Virus record (IMG/VR): IMGVR_UViG_3300030419_006654
Location: 1 to 64,000 of that record
Direction: 5' to 3' (one strand)
Source of the DNA: a virus
Length of the DNA stretch: 64,000 bases
Positions 16,949 to 24,119 of this stretch are shown in pieces. The position numbers and the translations under genes were made by a program. Each line of letters opens with the position of its first letter. Position 1 is the stretch's first letter. The notes under the pieces were generated by a model that was not told the DNA's origin, did no database searches, and saw only the letters and a list, made by a program, of their open reading frames with translations.

Positions 16949-19574
16949 AAAGAAAACACGCATTTCTAAAGCGCGTGCACAGCAATTGATACAAGAAAAA
17001 CTTACGGCACGACTTGGGAAAGCAAATGCAAGCCCTAAGCCCAAGCGACATGCCTCGAAAGATGAGGCAGAGAAGCTGATTCGTGAATTTTTGAGTACTC
17101 GAATCAAAAACAAGAAAATCTTGAATGAATATGAGCGTTTGCGCGAAAATAGAGAGGATTTCTATAGTCGTGTGGCATTAAATGTTGCGGAACAGGTCGC
17201 TGGAAAGTCTTTAGACAAGAACATGCTCAATGAAGGTGTTTGGGACTCTGTTAAGAACTTTTTTAGCCGTAGTGATAACGCCAACACCGCTGAAGTAAGC
17301 CCGAAATTACAAAAAGCACTTGAAGATGAGTCTGCAAAATTAGCAAAACAGATGTTTTCGGATTTTAAGAGAGATTTCCAAGGATTCCCCAACGTAAAAG
17401 ATCAAGAAGTGTTCGAAAAAGGCATGGTCGCCTTGGGGGTTATGTATAACTCGATATACTCGGCAGCCATGGAAGGCCAGATGCCTGTTCCTGTGGCTAA
17501 CAGCATTATTCAAAGCCTTAAAGAGTATACTGAGGCCTCGTTGGGTGACTTGTCCACTGTATATAAGTTTATGAAAGAGGAAGAAGGCGCCAATGTTGTA
17601 ATAGAAGAAGCAGTTGGGGACCTAGAAAAAGTAGTACCCTTAGAAAAAATAATGAAATATAAAGGCGCCGGCAAATTCGCGGATCTCGGCGACATGCCCC
17701 TAGACACTCTTCCTGCTAATGTCACCTTGAATAAGGTAAAGGAATTATATCGCGCAAGACTGGCACACTCGGCCGGCGAACTCCAAGGTAAGGCCTTTAA
17801 CGACCACACTCTTGATAAAGACTGGAAAGGTTTGATGAAGCGCCTGTACGGAGATCCTGCAGACCCTAACTTAAGTAAACTCCAACGGAAAGCGGCACAT
17901 GATGCGTCGACTCTGGGTATCGGAGGCTGGGATCTGGATGCATCCGCAGGGATCAACTCCCAAGTGGGCGGCGGCGGCAAAAAAGCACAAAAAATTCACA
18001 ACTGGCTCAGGAAACAAGTTAAAGCAGATAACGAGGCAATTCAGAATAACGAGATAATTCCGTCTTTAGGTCGCTACAGCGATATCAGCCCGGGCATTAA
18101 ATCGGTTGATCCCAACGGTATTGAGCGGGTCTTGGATGACGGTACAAGAGTCCTTTCGGGCGGCGAACGAGTTATGGATCCAACGGCGGGCCTTAAAGGT
18201 TTTGATGCTTCGAAACTTGATACCGGCCCCGACGCTGCTGGCGTTGCCAAAAAAGCCGCCAAAAAAGCTGCCGGAGGAAAGGCTGCAGGCGCCGCTGGCG
18301 CTGGTGATGCTGCGGCGGGCGCTGGTGATGCTGCTGCAGGCACGCCGAGAATCGGCGGTGGCCAAGCGCCCGGCGATAGCATGGATATAGCAAAAGGATT
18401 TGAACAAGGTCAACAGAGCATGACCGGAAAGATGGGTCCAGATGCCGCAACAGTTGGTCAGTTTGCACGCGATGTAAGCAAGGCCACTCGCGTTGGCGAC
18501 ATTGCTGGAGTAACCTCGATACCAAAACTGTACCACGCCGCAGGTTCATATAGTGGATTAATGAATTGGCTATATCCCGGAATGAAAACTGCTGCCGCAT
18601 CGAAAGCGATGATGGGCAGCTTAGCATTGGTTGGTATTCCGGCTGTTTTAGCCGGCGCAACCATTGCACTGGCTGCAAAGAAGTGGATGGGTCACTCACG
18701 CCAAGGAGGCCTTAAAGAACTTGCCGGCACAATGGTTGAAGTAGACCCAGCGAAAGCACTTCCATATAGTCCCGAAAAAGCAGAAGAGGCTTCCGAGCAA
18801 TCTCAAGCGCTTGCAACGGGAGACGTCGAGCGAGCAGAAGAAATACAAACCCAAGTTGAAACACGCGCGGTCGATACCGCAATTCAGCAAGTTCAACAGG
18901 CGCCACAAGGCGCTCAAGTTGTGCAGCAAACTGGTGGAGTATTGGAAAAACTTCTTGGAGCACAAACTGCCCAAGCCTTCGTAGATGTTGCAAATGGAAA
19001 GCGCAACATGGAGAACTTAACCCCAGTCGAGCAGGATATTGTTAAGGCAGTATTAAAGAATTTCCAACGCGGCGCCACAGAAGAAGAAGCAGAAAAGGCT
19101 GCAGACACCGTTGAGCAAATAGCCCCAGCCGTCGAAGATATCAAAGCAGCCGAAGAGGATCCCGAGGCCGCCGCCGCTGAAGAGCCGGCCGAAGAGCCCA
19201 AAGCTGAGCCCGCCGCCACTGAGCCTCCGGCTGACGATGCAGCCGCACAAAAGGCCGCCGACGCTGAGTCAGATTTGGACACCGTTAGCCCCGCTGCTGC
19301 GGCAAAGAAAGCTCCTGAGAAGGAACCCGGCGCGCCAGCGGCGAAGGCTGCTGGTCCACAACAGCCAGTTGCTGGCACCACGCAAGGTGGCATGGCTGCC
19401 ATGGCTCAGGCTGCAGGTGTGCCGCCCGCAACTCCAGCCGCGGCTGACGCTGAGTCACCACCAGAGGAAGAGAAAGAAGATGAACCGCAGAAGAAGAAAG
19501 TTGCAGAACAAAAGATTAACGAAACCTTTGGTAGATGGAAGAAAATAGCAGGAATCATTCGAGGTAATTCGTGA
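16941..19574 (+). CDS. Large Ala-rich tagged protein with multiple L-N-E sites, head core or ejection protein candidate
   Basis: An 877-residue protein overlapping the protease gene. The tag is shifted by five residues: TRISKARAQQLIQE ends at I17-Q18-E19, and a second LIRE follows at 46-49. L-N-E tripeptides occur at 61-63 and 96-98, and I859-N-E861 lies near the end, so cutting by the protease could release several pieces. Residues about 430-460 are Ala/Gly/Lys repeats, about 555-585 form a hydrophobic Ala-rich helix pair, and 690-850 are acidic Ala/Glu/Pro-rich. The C-terminus FGRWKKIAGIIRGNS resembles the end of the gp22-like scaffold (QDRMKRLAGIK). A core or ejection protein is likely; no enzyme motif is seen. 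Confidence 0.65.
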   Translation: MSKKKTRISKARAQQLIQEKLTARLGKANASPKPKRHASKDEAEKLIREFLSTRIKNKKILNEYERLRENREDFYSRVALNVAEQVAGKSLDKNMLNEGVWDSVKNFFSRSDNANTAEVSPKLQKALEDESAKLAKQMFSDFKRDFQGFPNVKDQEVFEKGMVALGVMYNSIYSAAMEGQMPVPVANSIIQSLKEYTEASLGDLSTVYKFMKEEEGANVVIEEAVGDLEKVVPLEKIMKYKGAGKFADLGDMPLDTLPANVTLNKVKELYRARLAHSAGELQGKAFNDHTLDKDWKGLMKRLYGDPADPNLSKLQRKAAHDASTLGIGGWDLDASAGINSQVGGGGKKAQKIHNWLRKQVKADNEAIQNNEIIPSLGRYSDISPGIKSVDPNGIERVLDDGTRVLSGGERVMDPTAGLKGFDASKLDTGPDAAGVAKKAAKKAAGGKAAGAAGAGDAAAGAGDAAAGTPRIGGGQAPGDSMDIAKGFEQGQQSMTGKMGPDAATVGQFARDVSKATRVGDIAGVTSIPKLYHAAGSYSGLMNWLYPGMKTAAASKAMMGSLALVGIPAVLAGATIALAAKKWMGHSRQGGLKELAGTMVEVDPAKALPYSPEKAEEASEQSQALATGDVERAEEIQTQVETRAVDTAIQQVQQAPQGAQVVQQTGGVLEKLLGAQTAQAFVDVANGKRNMENLTPVEQDIVKAVLKNFQRGATEEEAEKAADTVEQIAPAVEDIKAAEEDPEAAAAEEPAEEPKAEPAATEPPADDAAAQKAADAESDLDTVSPAAAAKKAPEKEPGAPAAKAAGPQQPVAGTTQGGMAAMAQAAGVPPATPAAADAESPPEEEKEDEPQKKKVAEQKINETFGRWKKIAGIIRGNS

Positions 19575-19978
19575 AAAAATCAGATTTAAAGGAACTCATT
19601 AAACCTCTCGTTAAGGAATGTATTCATGAAGTCCTTATCGAAGAAGGTCTTTTATCCAACGTTGTCTCAGAGGTTGCGAAAGGCATGCAAGGCGGCATAG
19701 TTGTCGAATCTGCGCGCCCGCCGAGAGAAAACACACCGACGCTGCAAGAACAGAGGAGCAGTTCCAACGAAAAAGCGCAGGCATCTCGAAAGAGGCTGAT
19801 GGATGCCATCGGGGCAGATGCTTATAATGGCGTTAACTTGTTTGAAGGGACTGAGCCAATGCAACAGCGCGCCGAACCCCGCGCAGGCGCAGTAGATCTA
19901 GGGAGCCCATCTGACGCAGGAGTCGACATCAGTTCTTTAATTGGTGGAGCTTCGCGGATGTGGGACGCAATGAAATAG
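19571..19978 (+). CDS. Tagged small protein, candidate core/internal head protein
   Basis: A 135-residue protein starting at GTG 19571, overlapping the previous stop (GTGA). It begins MKKSDLKELIKPLVKE, giving V14-K15-E16, and then HEVLIEEG with L22-I23-E24, either of which fits the prohead-protease site. The remaining 100 residues are polar, glycine- and serine-rich and likely disordered, ending SLIGGASRMWDAMK. Its position directly after the large tagged protein suggests a related role. No known family is recognised. Confidence 0.6.
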   Translation: MKKSDLKELIKPLVKECIHEVLIEEGLLSNVVSEVAKGMQGGIVVESARPPRENTPTLQEQRSSSNEKAQASRKRLMDAIGADAYNGVNLFEGTEPMQQRAEPRAGAVDLGSPSDAGVDISSLIGGASRMWDAMK

Positions 19979-19991
19979 AAGCAGAAAAAGT

Positions 19992-20237
19992 ATGGCCAAA
20001 AAAAAAGCAAATGTTCTTGTGACCTCCAAGGAGTGTAGGGGCAATCACGAAAGAATGATCCGAAGATTCTTAAAAAAGACAAAGAAAGAAAAAATAGTTG
20101 AGCAAGTTAAAGACAAGAGATATTACAAGAAACCTTCAATAGCAAAGAAAGAGAAGCGCGAACGTGCCGCAAGACTAAGGGCGAGACAAGAATTAAAACG
20201 AGCTAAAGCAAGACAAAGACGTAATAGAAAAAAGTAA
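19992..20237 (+). CDS. bS21-like ribosomal protein homologue
   Basis: An 81-residue, extremely basic protein. The order of an RRFLKK element, a helix, RYYKKPS and then AKKEKRERAARLRAR matches bacterial ribosomal protein bS21 (an RRFKR-type element, REFYEKP, then a basic helix rich in Lys and Arg). Ribosomal protein S21 genes are known from several environmental phages. bS21 sits next to the anti-Shine-Dalgarno region of 16S rRNA, so a phage copy could bias initiation toward phage messages. It lies in the head cluster just before a proposed late promoter. A virion DNA-binding role is an alternative, since basic small proteins also fit there. Confidence 0.7.
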   Translation: MAKKKANVLVTSKECRGNHERMIRRFLKKTKKEKIVEQVKDKRYYKKPSIAKKEKRERAARLRARQELKRAKARQRRNRKK

Positions 20238-20240
20238 AGA

Positions 20241-20249
20241 CTATTTACA
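20241..20249 (+). promoter_or_regulatory. Proposed late-promoter element CTATTTACA
   Basis: CTATTTACA directly after the bS21-like gene and 31 bases upstream of the next virion gene. It is one of about ten copies of CTA[T/C/G]TTA[C/T] in gaps before late genes. No good -35 hexamer accompanies it. Confidence 0.5.
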
Positions 20250-20280
20250 TTGAAACAGTTTATTTGGAGGTTTTTTAAAA

Positions 20281-20703
20281 ATGGCAAACTTTAAACCCAC
20301 AGGGTGGCACATGGAGGTGGGCCTAAATCACGTAGGCGCATATCAGGTGAGCGGCAAACCGTTCGCAAAGCAAGTCAACGCACACAGTCTTACCCATGTA
20401 GCTTTCCCCAATGTTACTAGATGGGTTCAGATATATAATCATGATGTAACTAACGAATTGAAAGTCGGATTCTCCTCGCGCGGCATTTCATCGGAAAGCA
20501 ATTACTTTACTATCGCTCCCGTTGGTAGCGGCAGCGTCAGTGGTCGGACATCCGTGATCGGCCCTCTTGAGTTAAAAGTAACCCAACTTTGGCTTTCTGG
20601 TTCGGATAGTGTTTCTATCGTTGCGGGCCTAACTAGCATAGAGCCAGACAAGGCTAAAACTTCCGACGGCGAGAACTGGTCAGGCTCTGCAGGGGTCGGT
20701 TAG
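20281..20703 (+). CDS. Probable virion surface or decoration protein
   Basis: A 140-residue protein starting with a strong TTTGGAGG site. It looks all-beta: alternating hydrophobic and polar residues, many Ser, Thr, Gly and Val, and few charges. The N-terminus reads GWHMEVGLNHVGAYQVSG. No catalytic motif is visible. Its position between head-core genes and fibre-like proteins suggests a capsid decoration or head-fibre base protein, but I do not recognise a named family. It is followed after 2 bases by the next structural gene. Confidence 0.6.
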   Translation: MANFKPTGWHMEVGLNHVGAYQVSGKPFAKQVNAHSLTHVAFPNVTRWVQIYNHDVTNELKVGFSSRGISSESNYFTIAPVGSGSVSGRTSVIGPLELKVTQLWLSGSDSVSIVAGLTSIEPDKAKTSDGENWSGSAGVG

Positions 20704-20705
20704 TA

Positions 20706-21410
20706 ATGGCGCACGGTACCTTTGGATGGGCATATGTAGATTGCTCAGGATCAGGGGCCCCGCAAGGACACGGCCCCACTGGTTCTATACAATTCATGAC
20801 TGGCTCCGGAAATACTTCCGGCTCGGCCAAGTTTATGTTCCACACAGGGGCCCATGGAGGCTACCAAGCCAACACTGTGGTTTTAGAGGGAACTCTTCAT
20901 GTTTCTGGCGTAATATCCGCTAGTCATTATCACATTGAAAATGTTATTGAGACTACCGAATTTGGTTCGACATATTTCGGAAACTCTAATGACGACGATC
21001 ACGTACGAACAGGTAGCTTTACCGTAGCGAATGCCGCGGCCGTTAAATTATTTGACGTTGATGTGGGCAGCACAACCTCTTCGTTCAAAACTTCTGTATA
21101 TTTAAGCGGCGCAGTGTCCCACAAGCGCTACGCGACAAATTCAAACTATACGGTAACCACTTCAGATTACTATGTCGGTGTTGGCTCCGCTTCTAGTGGC
21201 ATCACTATAACCTTGCCTGCTGCCAGCACCACAACAGATGGGCAGACATTTATTATAAAAGATGAATTTGGCCACGCACAGACAAATAATATTACTATAA
21301 ATCGCGCAGGTTCAGATACAATTGACGGTCAAAATTCAGTAGTTTTAGAATCAGATTATGCATCTGTGTCACTTTATTGTAACGGCTCAAATAAATATTT
21401 CGTTTTCTAA
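20706..21410 (+). CDS. Fibre-like structural protein with shared C-terminal domain
   Basis: A 234-residue Gly/Ser/Thr-rich, probably beta-structured protein. The C-terminal 90 residues contain ITITLPAAS, then a glycine- and asparagine-rich segment, then SVVLESDYASVSLYCNGSNKYFVF. The same pattern (TLP or TMP, DNxx, LESxYAxVS, aromatic end) recurs at the end of the next protein and, more weakly, in the protein at 26110. This looks like a trimeric fibre or head-fibre tip domain reused in several proteins. It starts 2 bases after the previous gene. Receptor or glycan binding is plausible but not shown. Confidence 0.6.
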   Translation: MAHGTFGWAYVDCSGSGAPQGHGPTGSIQFMTGSGNTSGSAKFMFHTGAHGGYQANTVVLEGTLHVSGVISASHYHIENVIETTEFGSTYFGNSNDDDHVRTGSFTVANAAAVKLFDVDVGSTTSSFKTSVYLSGAVSHKRYATNSNYTVTTSDYYVGVGSASSGITITLPAASTTTDGQTFIIKDEFGHAQTNNITINRAGSDTIDGQNSVVLESDYASVSLYCNGSNKYFVF

Positions 21411-21431
21411 TCCTGCGCATCCTTTAGCACA

Positions 21432-21440
21432 CTATTTATA
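21432..21440 (+). promoter_or_regulatory. Proposed late-promoter element CTATTTATA
   Basis: CTATTTATA in a 47-base gap, 17 bases before the start of the repeat-rich fibre-like gene and just ahead of its GGCGGAGGG ribosome site. A member of the proposed late motif family. Confidence 0.5.
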
Positions 21441-21457
21441 GGCGGAGGGTTTTATAT

Positions 21458-22624
21458 ATGTCATATAAATATACATCTGGTGCAACGATTTTGTCGGGTG
21501 CACTAATCGTTCAGGGTTCGATTGAATCAGCGAATCCCGGCGATCAAAGTCAACTGATTCAAGTTGATGGCACAACAGTCATCGACAAAGACCAAAAGGT
21601 AATTGCCTCTTCGGTGACGTCTTCTGGGGCCGGCGGCTTCCAGAGTATCGACATTCATGGTGGCGTTGCTTCGTGGGCAAATAATGGTAACATCACCGCC
21701 GCGGCAGTTCAGGGCACGAACATCTCTGGCTCCGGAGTCGGTGCTTTTCAAACTTTAGCAATTAACGGCAACCATGCTGCAATTGATGCTAATGGTGCTG
21801 CGACTGTTCGCGAACTTACAGCATCTGCTGGCATTAAAGCTGTCACGGTGTCCGGTTCTGGTCAAGGTTCTTTCGAGAACATAAGCATTGGCGGCGGTAC
21901 ATCAACCATTAACAATGCTGGCGCAATCGTTGGTGCCTCAGTTTCTGCATCCGCAGCGGGTGGTTTTCAAACTTTAGCAATTAACGGTAACCGTGCTGCA
22001 ATTGATGCTAACGGCGCCGCGAATTTCCGTGAGATTACTTGCTCTGCTGGTATTCTGGCAGTCTCAGTATCTGGTTCAGGTACTGGTGCGTTCCAAGCGC
22101 TCGAAATCCACGGTGGTGTGGGCGGTATTGATAACGCTGGTGTTTTCACTGGTACTGGGTTAACTCTTGGTTCTGCTGCAATTGTTGAAGCAGAATTGGA
22201 AATGATTGATGGTATCACTGCTGGTACTGCTCTTGCCTCAAAGGCCGTTGTTCTTGGTGCTCAGAAAGATATCACCGGAATTAACGCAATCACCGCCTCT
22301 GCATTCAGGGGAGATGGTAGTGGTCTAACTGGCGTCACAGCCGGCACAACGGTTTCCAACCTTACTCATAATGTAGTACTTAGCACTGGTTACAACTACA
22401 TGACCGGTACAACAAATGTTACATGTACGATGCCTTCTGGCTCGAACACAGACGTTGTTCACATCAAAGCTGGTAACTTAGCTTCAGGTCACAAAGTTAC
22501 AATCCAAACAGCAAGTGCACAACAGATTGACAACAGCAATGGTCCAATTACTTTGGAATCACCATACGCTGCTGTTTCTATGTTCTATGTTGCTGGAACT
22601 ATCAACGCCTGGTTCATTGTCTAA
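21458..22624 (+). CDS. Repeat-containing fibre-like structural protein
   Basis: A 388-residue protein built of repeated motifs of about 35-40 residues (for example GAFQTLAINGN followed by AAIDANGAA), rich in Gly, Ala, Ser and Ile with almost no charge, consistent with a beta-helical or beta-roll shaft. After the repeats come a RGDGSGLTGV motif, common in phage fibre and chaperone-linked tip regions, and a C-terminal domain ending LESPYAAVSMFYVAGTINAWFIV that parallels the previous protein. It is preceded by a strong ribosome site and followed by a strong terminator. I read it as a fibre or head-fibre protein; the precise virion location is unknown. Confidence 0.65.
   Translation: MSYKYTSGATILSGALIVQGSIESANPGDQSQLIQVDGTTVIDKDQKVIASSVTSSGAGGFQSIDIHGGVASWANNGNITAAAVQGTNISGSGVGAFQTLAINGNHAAIDANGAATVRELTASAGIKAVTVSGSGQGSFENISIGGGTSTINNAGAIVGASVSASAAGGFQTLAINGNRAAIDANGAANFREITCSAGILAVSVSGSGTGAFQALEIHGGVGGIDNAGVFTGTGLTLGSAAIVEAELEMIDGITAGTALASKAVVLGAQKDITGINAITASAFRGDGSGLTGVTAGTTVSNLTHNVVLSTGYNYMTGTTNVTCTMPSGSNTDVVHIKAGNLASGHKVTIQTASAQQIDNSNGPITLESPYAAVSMFYVAGTINAWFIV
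21745..22021 (+). repeat. Two near-identical 58-base repeats inside the fibre-like gene
   Basis: Bases 21745-21802 and 21964-22021 differ at only a handful of positions and are exactly 219 bases apart (73 codons), so they are in frame and encode the same AINGN...AIDANGAA unit. Recombination between them could delete or add one 73-residue module of the fibre shaft. Confidence 0.8.
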
Positions 22625-22657
22625 TATAGATTTAAATCCAATTTAGTTATACTTTTT

Positions 22658-22690
22658 CGATGCCCCCACACCGGGGGCATCGTTTTTTTT
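22658..22690 (+). terminator. Rho-independent terminator after the fibre-like gene
   Basis: A perfect 10-base-pair stem (CGATGCCCCC with GGGGGCATCG) with a 5-base loop is followed by eight T residues. It lies 34 bases after the fibre-like gene stop and separates it from the scaffold and capsid genes. Confidence 0.93.
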
Positions 22691-22718
22691 ATATTAGGGT
22701 ATTTACGTGTTTTTGACA

Positions 22719-22727
22719 CTATTTACC
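22719..22727 (+). promoter_or_regulatory. Proposed late-promoter element CTATTTACC before scaffold/capsid genes
   Basis: CTATTTACC lies 28 bases after a strong terminator and 30 bases before the scaffold start, where a new promoter is needed for the most highly expressed virion genes. This placement is among the best evidence that the motif is a promoter element. Confidence 0.55.
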
Positions 22728-22757
22728 ATTGTATTAGTGCCACTAGGAGAACAAAAT

Positions 22758-24077
22758 ATGTCCAATCTGCTTAATGAAGCCATTGTTGACGCAAAAGCCT
22801 TGAGAGAGGCCGCATTGAAAAATGCAGAAACCATCGTAATCGAGAAGTATTCTGATGAAGTTAGGCAAACTATTGAGAAGCTTCTGGAACAAGAAGAAGA
22901 TCTTGGATTAGATCCAGCCGCGGCCCCCGCAGAAGGAGAAGCTGCAGCCGATCCGTTAGCCGATCCCGCCGCAGCCGACCCATTGGCCGATCCTGCAGCC
23001 ATGACGATGGAGGAAGGCGAAGGGGAGCAAGAGGAAATCACAGAAGACGATATTCCCTTGGCCGCAACTGATGACTTTGCGGATCTTGATGGAAAGAACT
23101 TAGGACAACTGCCTTCGAGTGGCGAAGAAGTTGAACTTAACCTTAATTTAGGCGCCCTTCAGGAGTCTGTTTCAAAATTGATGGAAGAAACCGAAGAGGA
23201 ATACGATATAAATGAAGAGACCATAGCTGCAATTCTGTCAGAAGAGGGCTGCCCTTCGGATGAAGAAGAGCTTTATGAAGAAGACAAGTCAGACGACGAT
23301 GAAGATGCCATCGACGCGGCCTCTGCAGACGCCAAGAAGACTCCATGGTTTGATCGCAGTCCCGAACAACACGCAGCGACGGCGGCAAAATACAAAAAGG
23401 ACAACCCCGGGGGCATTCCCAGAGGAACAGATTACGACCCTGAGACAGAAAAACCACAGCGATACAAGGGCTCAAGCGATAGAATGCGCGGCCGCCTTAA
23501 GGAAGACGATGATTCTCTTGAAGAGATGGTCGACGCTATTGTGGAAAAACTTACTGTCGATATGGGTGCCGACCTTTCTGGTTGGGCCGGCCGTTCATCG
23601 GAAGATTTGAAATATCAAATCGAAAAAGAATTGGCCCATCGTCGTAGCACTGATGTGCAAGAAGATTTAGAAGATTTGAAGAAAGCTCAAGAAGAGTTAG
23701 TTTTCGAAAATAACCAACTCACAGAGCGAAACAATCAATATAAGCAAGCATTGCAAGAGTTGAAAGAGAGTTTGCAAGATGTAAACCTCTCTAATGCTCG
23801 CTTGCTTTATACGAACCGTGTATTGAGAAATACCTCCCTGAATGAGCGACAAAAAGAAAAGATTGTCGAAGCTATTTCCAGCGCCGGTTCAGTAGCAGAA
23901 GCGAGAACGATCTATGAAACGCTTCAAAGCACAGTGGAGGCCGCTCCTCGGAAAAGCCCACAATCACTGAGCGAGGCAATTGGTCGTCGGTCTACTGTAT
24001 TAAGGGCTACTCGTAAAGAGGCGCCTTCAAATGATCCCTTTCAGGATCGTATGAAAAGATTAGCTGGAATAAAATAA
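22758..24077 (+). CDS. Prohead core scaffolding protein (gp22-like)
   Basis: A 439-residue protein from ATG 22758 (AGGAGAAC upstream; the in-frame ATG at 22707 overlaps the promoter region and is unlikely). It is highly acidic with Ala/Pro/Glu-rich low complexity at about 45-90, and its C-terminal half (about residues 280-400) is a coiled coil. It ends QDRMKRLAGIK, like T4-type scaffolds, which finish in a short basic motif. It sits immediately before the major capsid gene as gp22 does in T4. It should form the inner prohead core around which gp23 assembles and then be digested by the protease. Confidence 0.85.
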   Translation: MSNLLNEAIVDAKALREAALKNAETIVIEKYSDEVRQTIEKLLEQEEDLGLDPAAAPAEGEAAADPLADPAAADPLADPAAMTMEEGEGEQEEITEDDIPLAATDDFADLDGKNLGQLPSSGEEVELNLNLGALQESVSKLMEETEEEYDINEETIAAILSEEGCPSDEEELYEEDKSDDDEDAIDAASADAKKTPWFDRSPEQHAATAAKYKKDNPGGIPRGTDYDPETEKPQRYKGSSDRMRGRLKEDDDSLEEMVDAIVEKLTVDMGADLSGWAGRSSEDLKYQIEKELAHRRSTDVQEDLEDLKKAQEELVFENNQLTERNNQYKQALQELKESLQDVNLSNARLLYTNRVLRNTSLNERQKEKIVEAISSAGSVAEARTIYETLQSTVEAAPRKSPQSLSEAIGRRSTVLRATRKEAPSNDPFQDRMKRLAGIK

Positions 24078-24101
24078 TAAGCAAACAAATAATCATTATA
24101 T

Positions 24102-24113
24102 AAAGGAGGTGAT
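24102..24113 (+). promoter_or_regulatory. Extended Shine-Dalgarno site of the major capsid gene
   Basis: AAAGGAGGTGAT is an essentially complete complement of the 3' end of bacterial 16S rRNA and lies ahead of the capsid ATG at 24120. Such a long match fits the very high expression needed for the capsid protein. Confidence 0.85.
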
Positions 24114-24119
24114 TTTAAA

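Noticed and set aside
18914-19402. A 162-residue Ala/Ser-rich open frame on the - strand
   Set aside because: Produced by the GCC/GCA-rich low-complexity codons of the + strand gene. No start signal and no neighbours in that direction.
21432-21440. T4 late promoter TATAAATA
   Set aside because: It reads as TATAAATAG only on the - strand, which would drive antisense transcription; no - strand genes are present.
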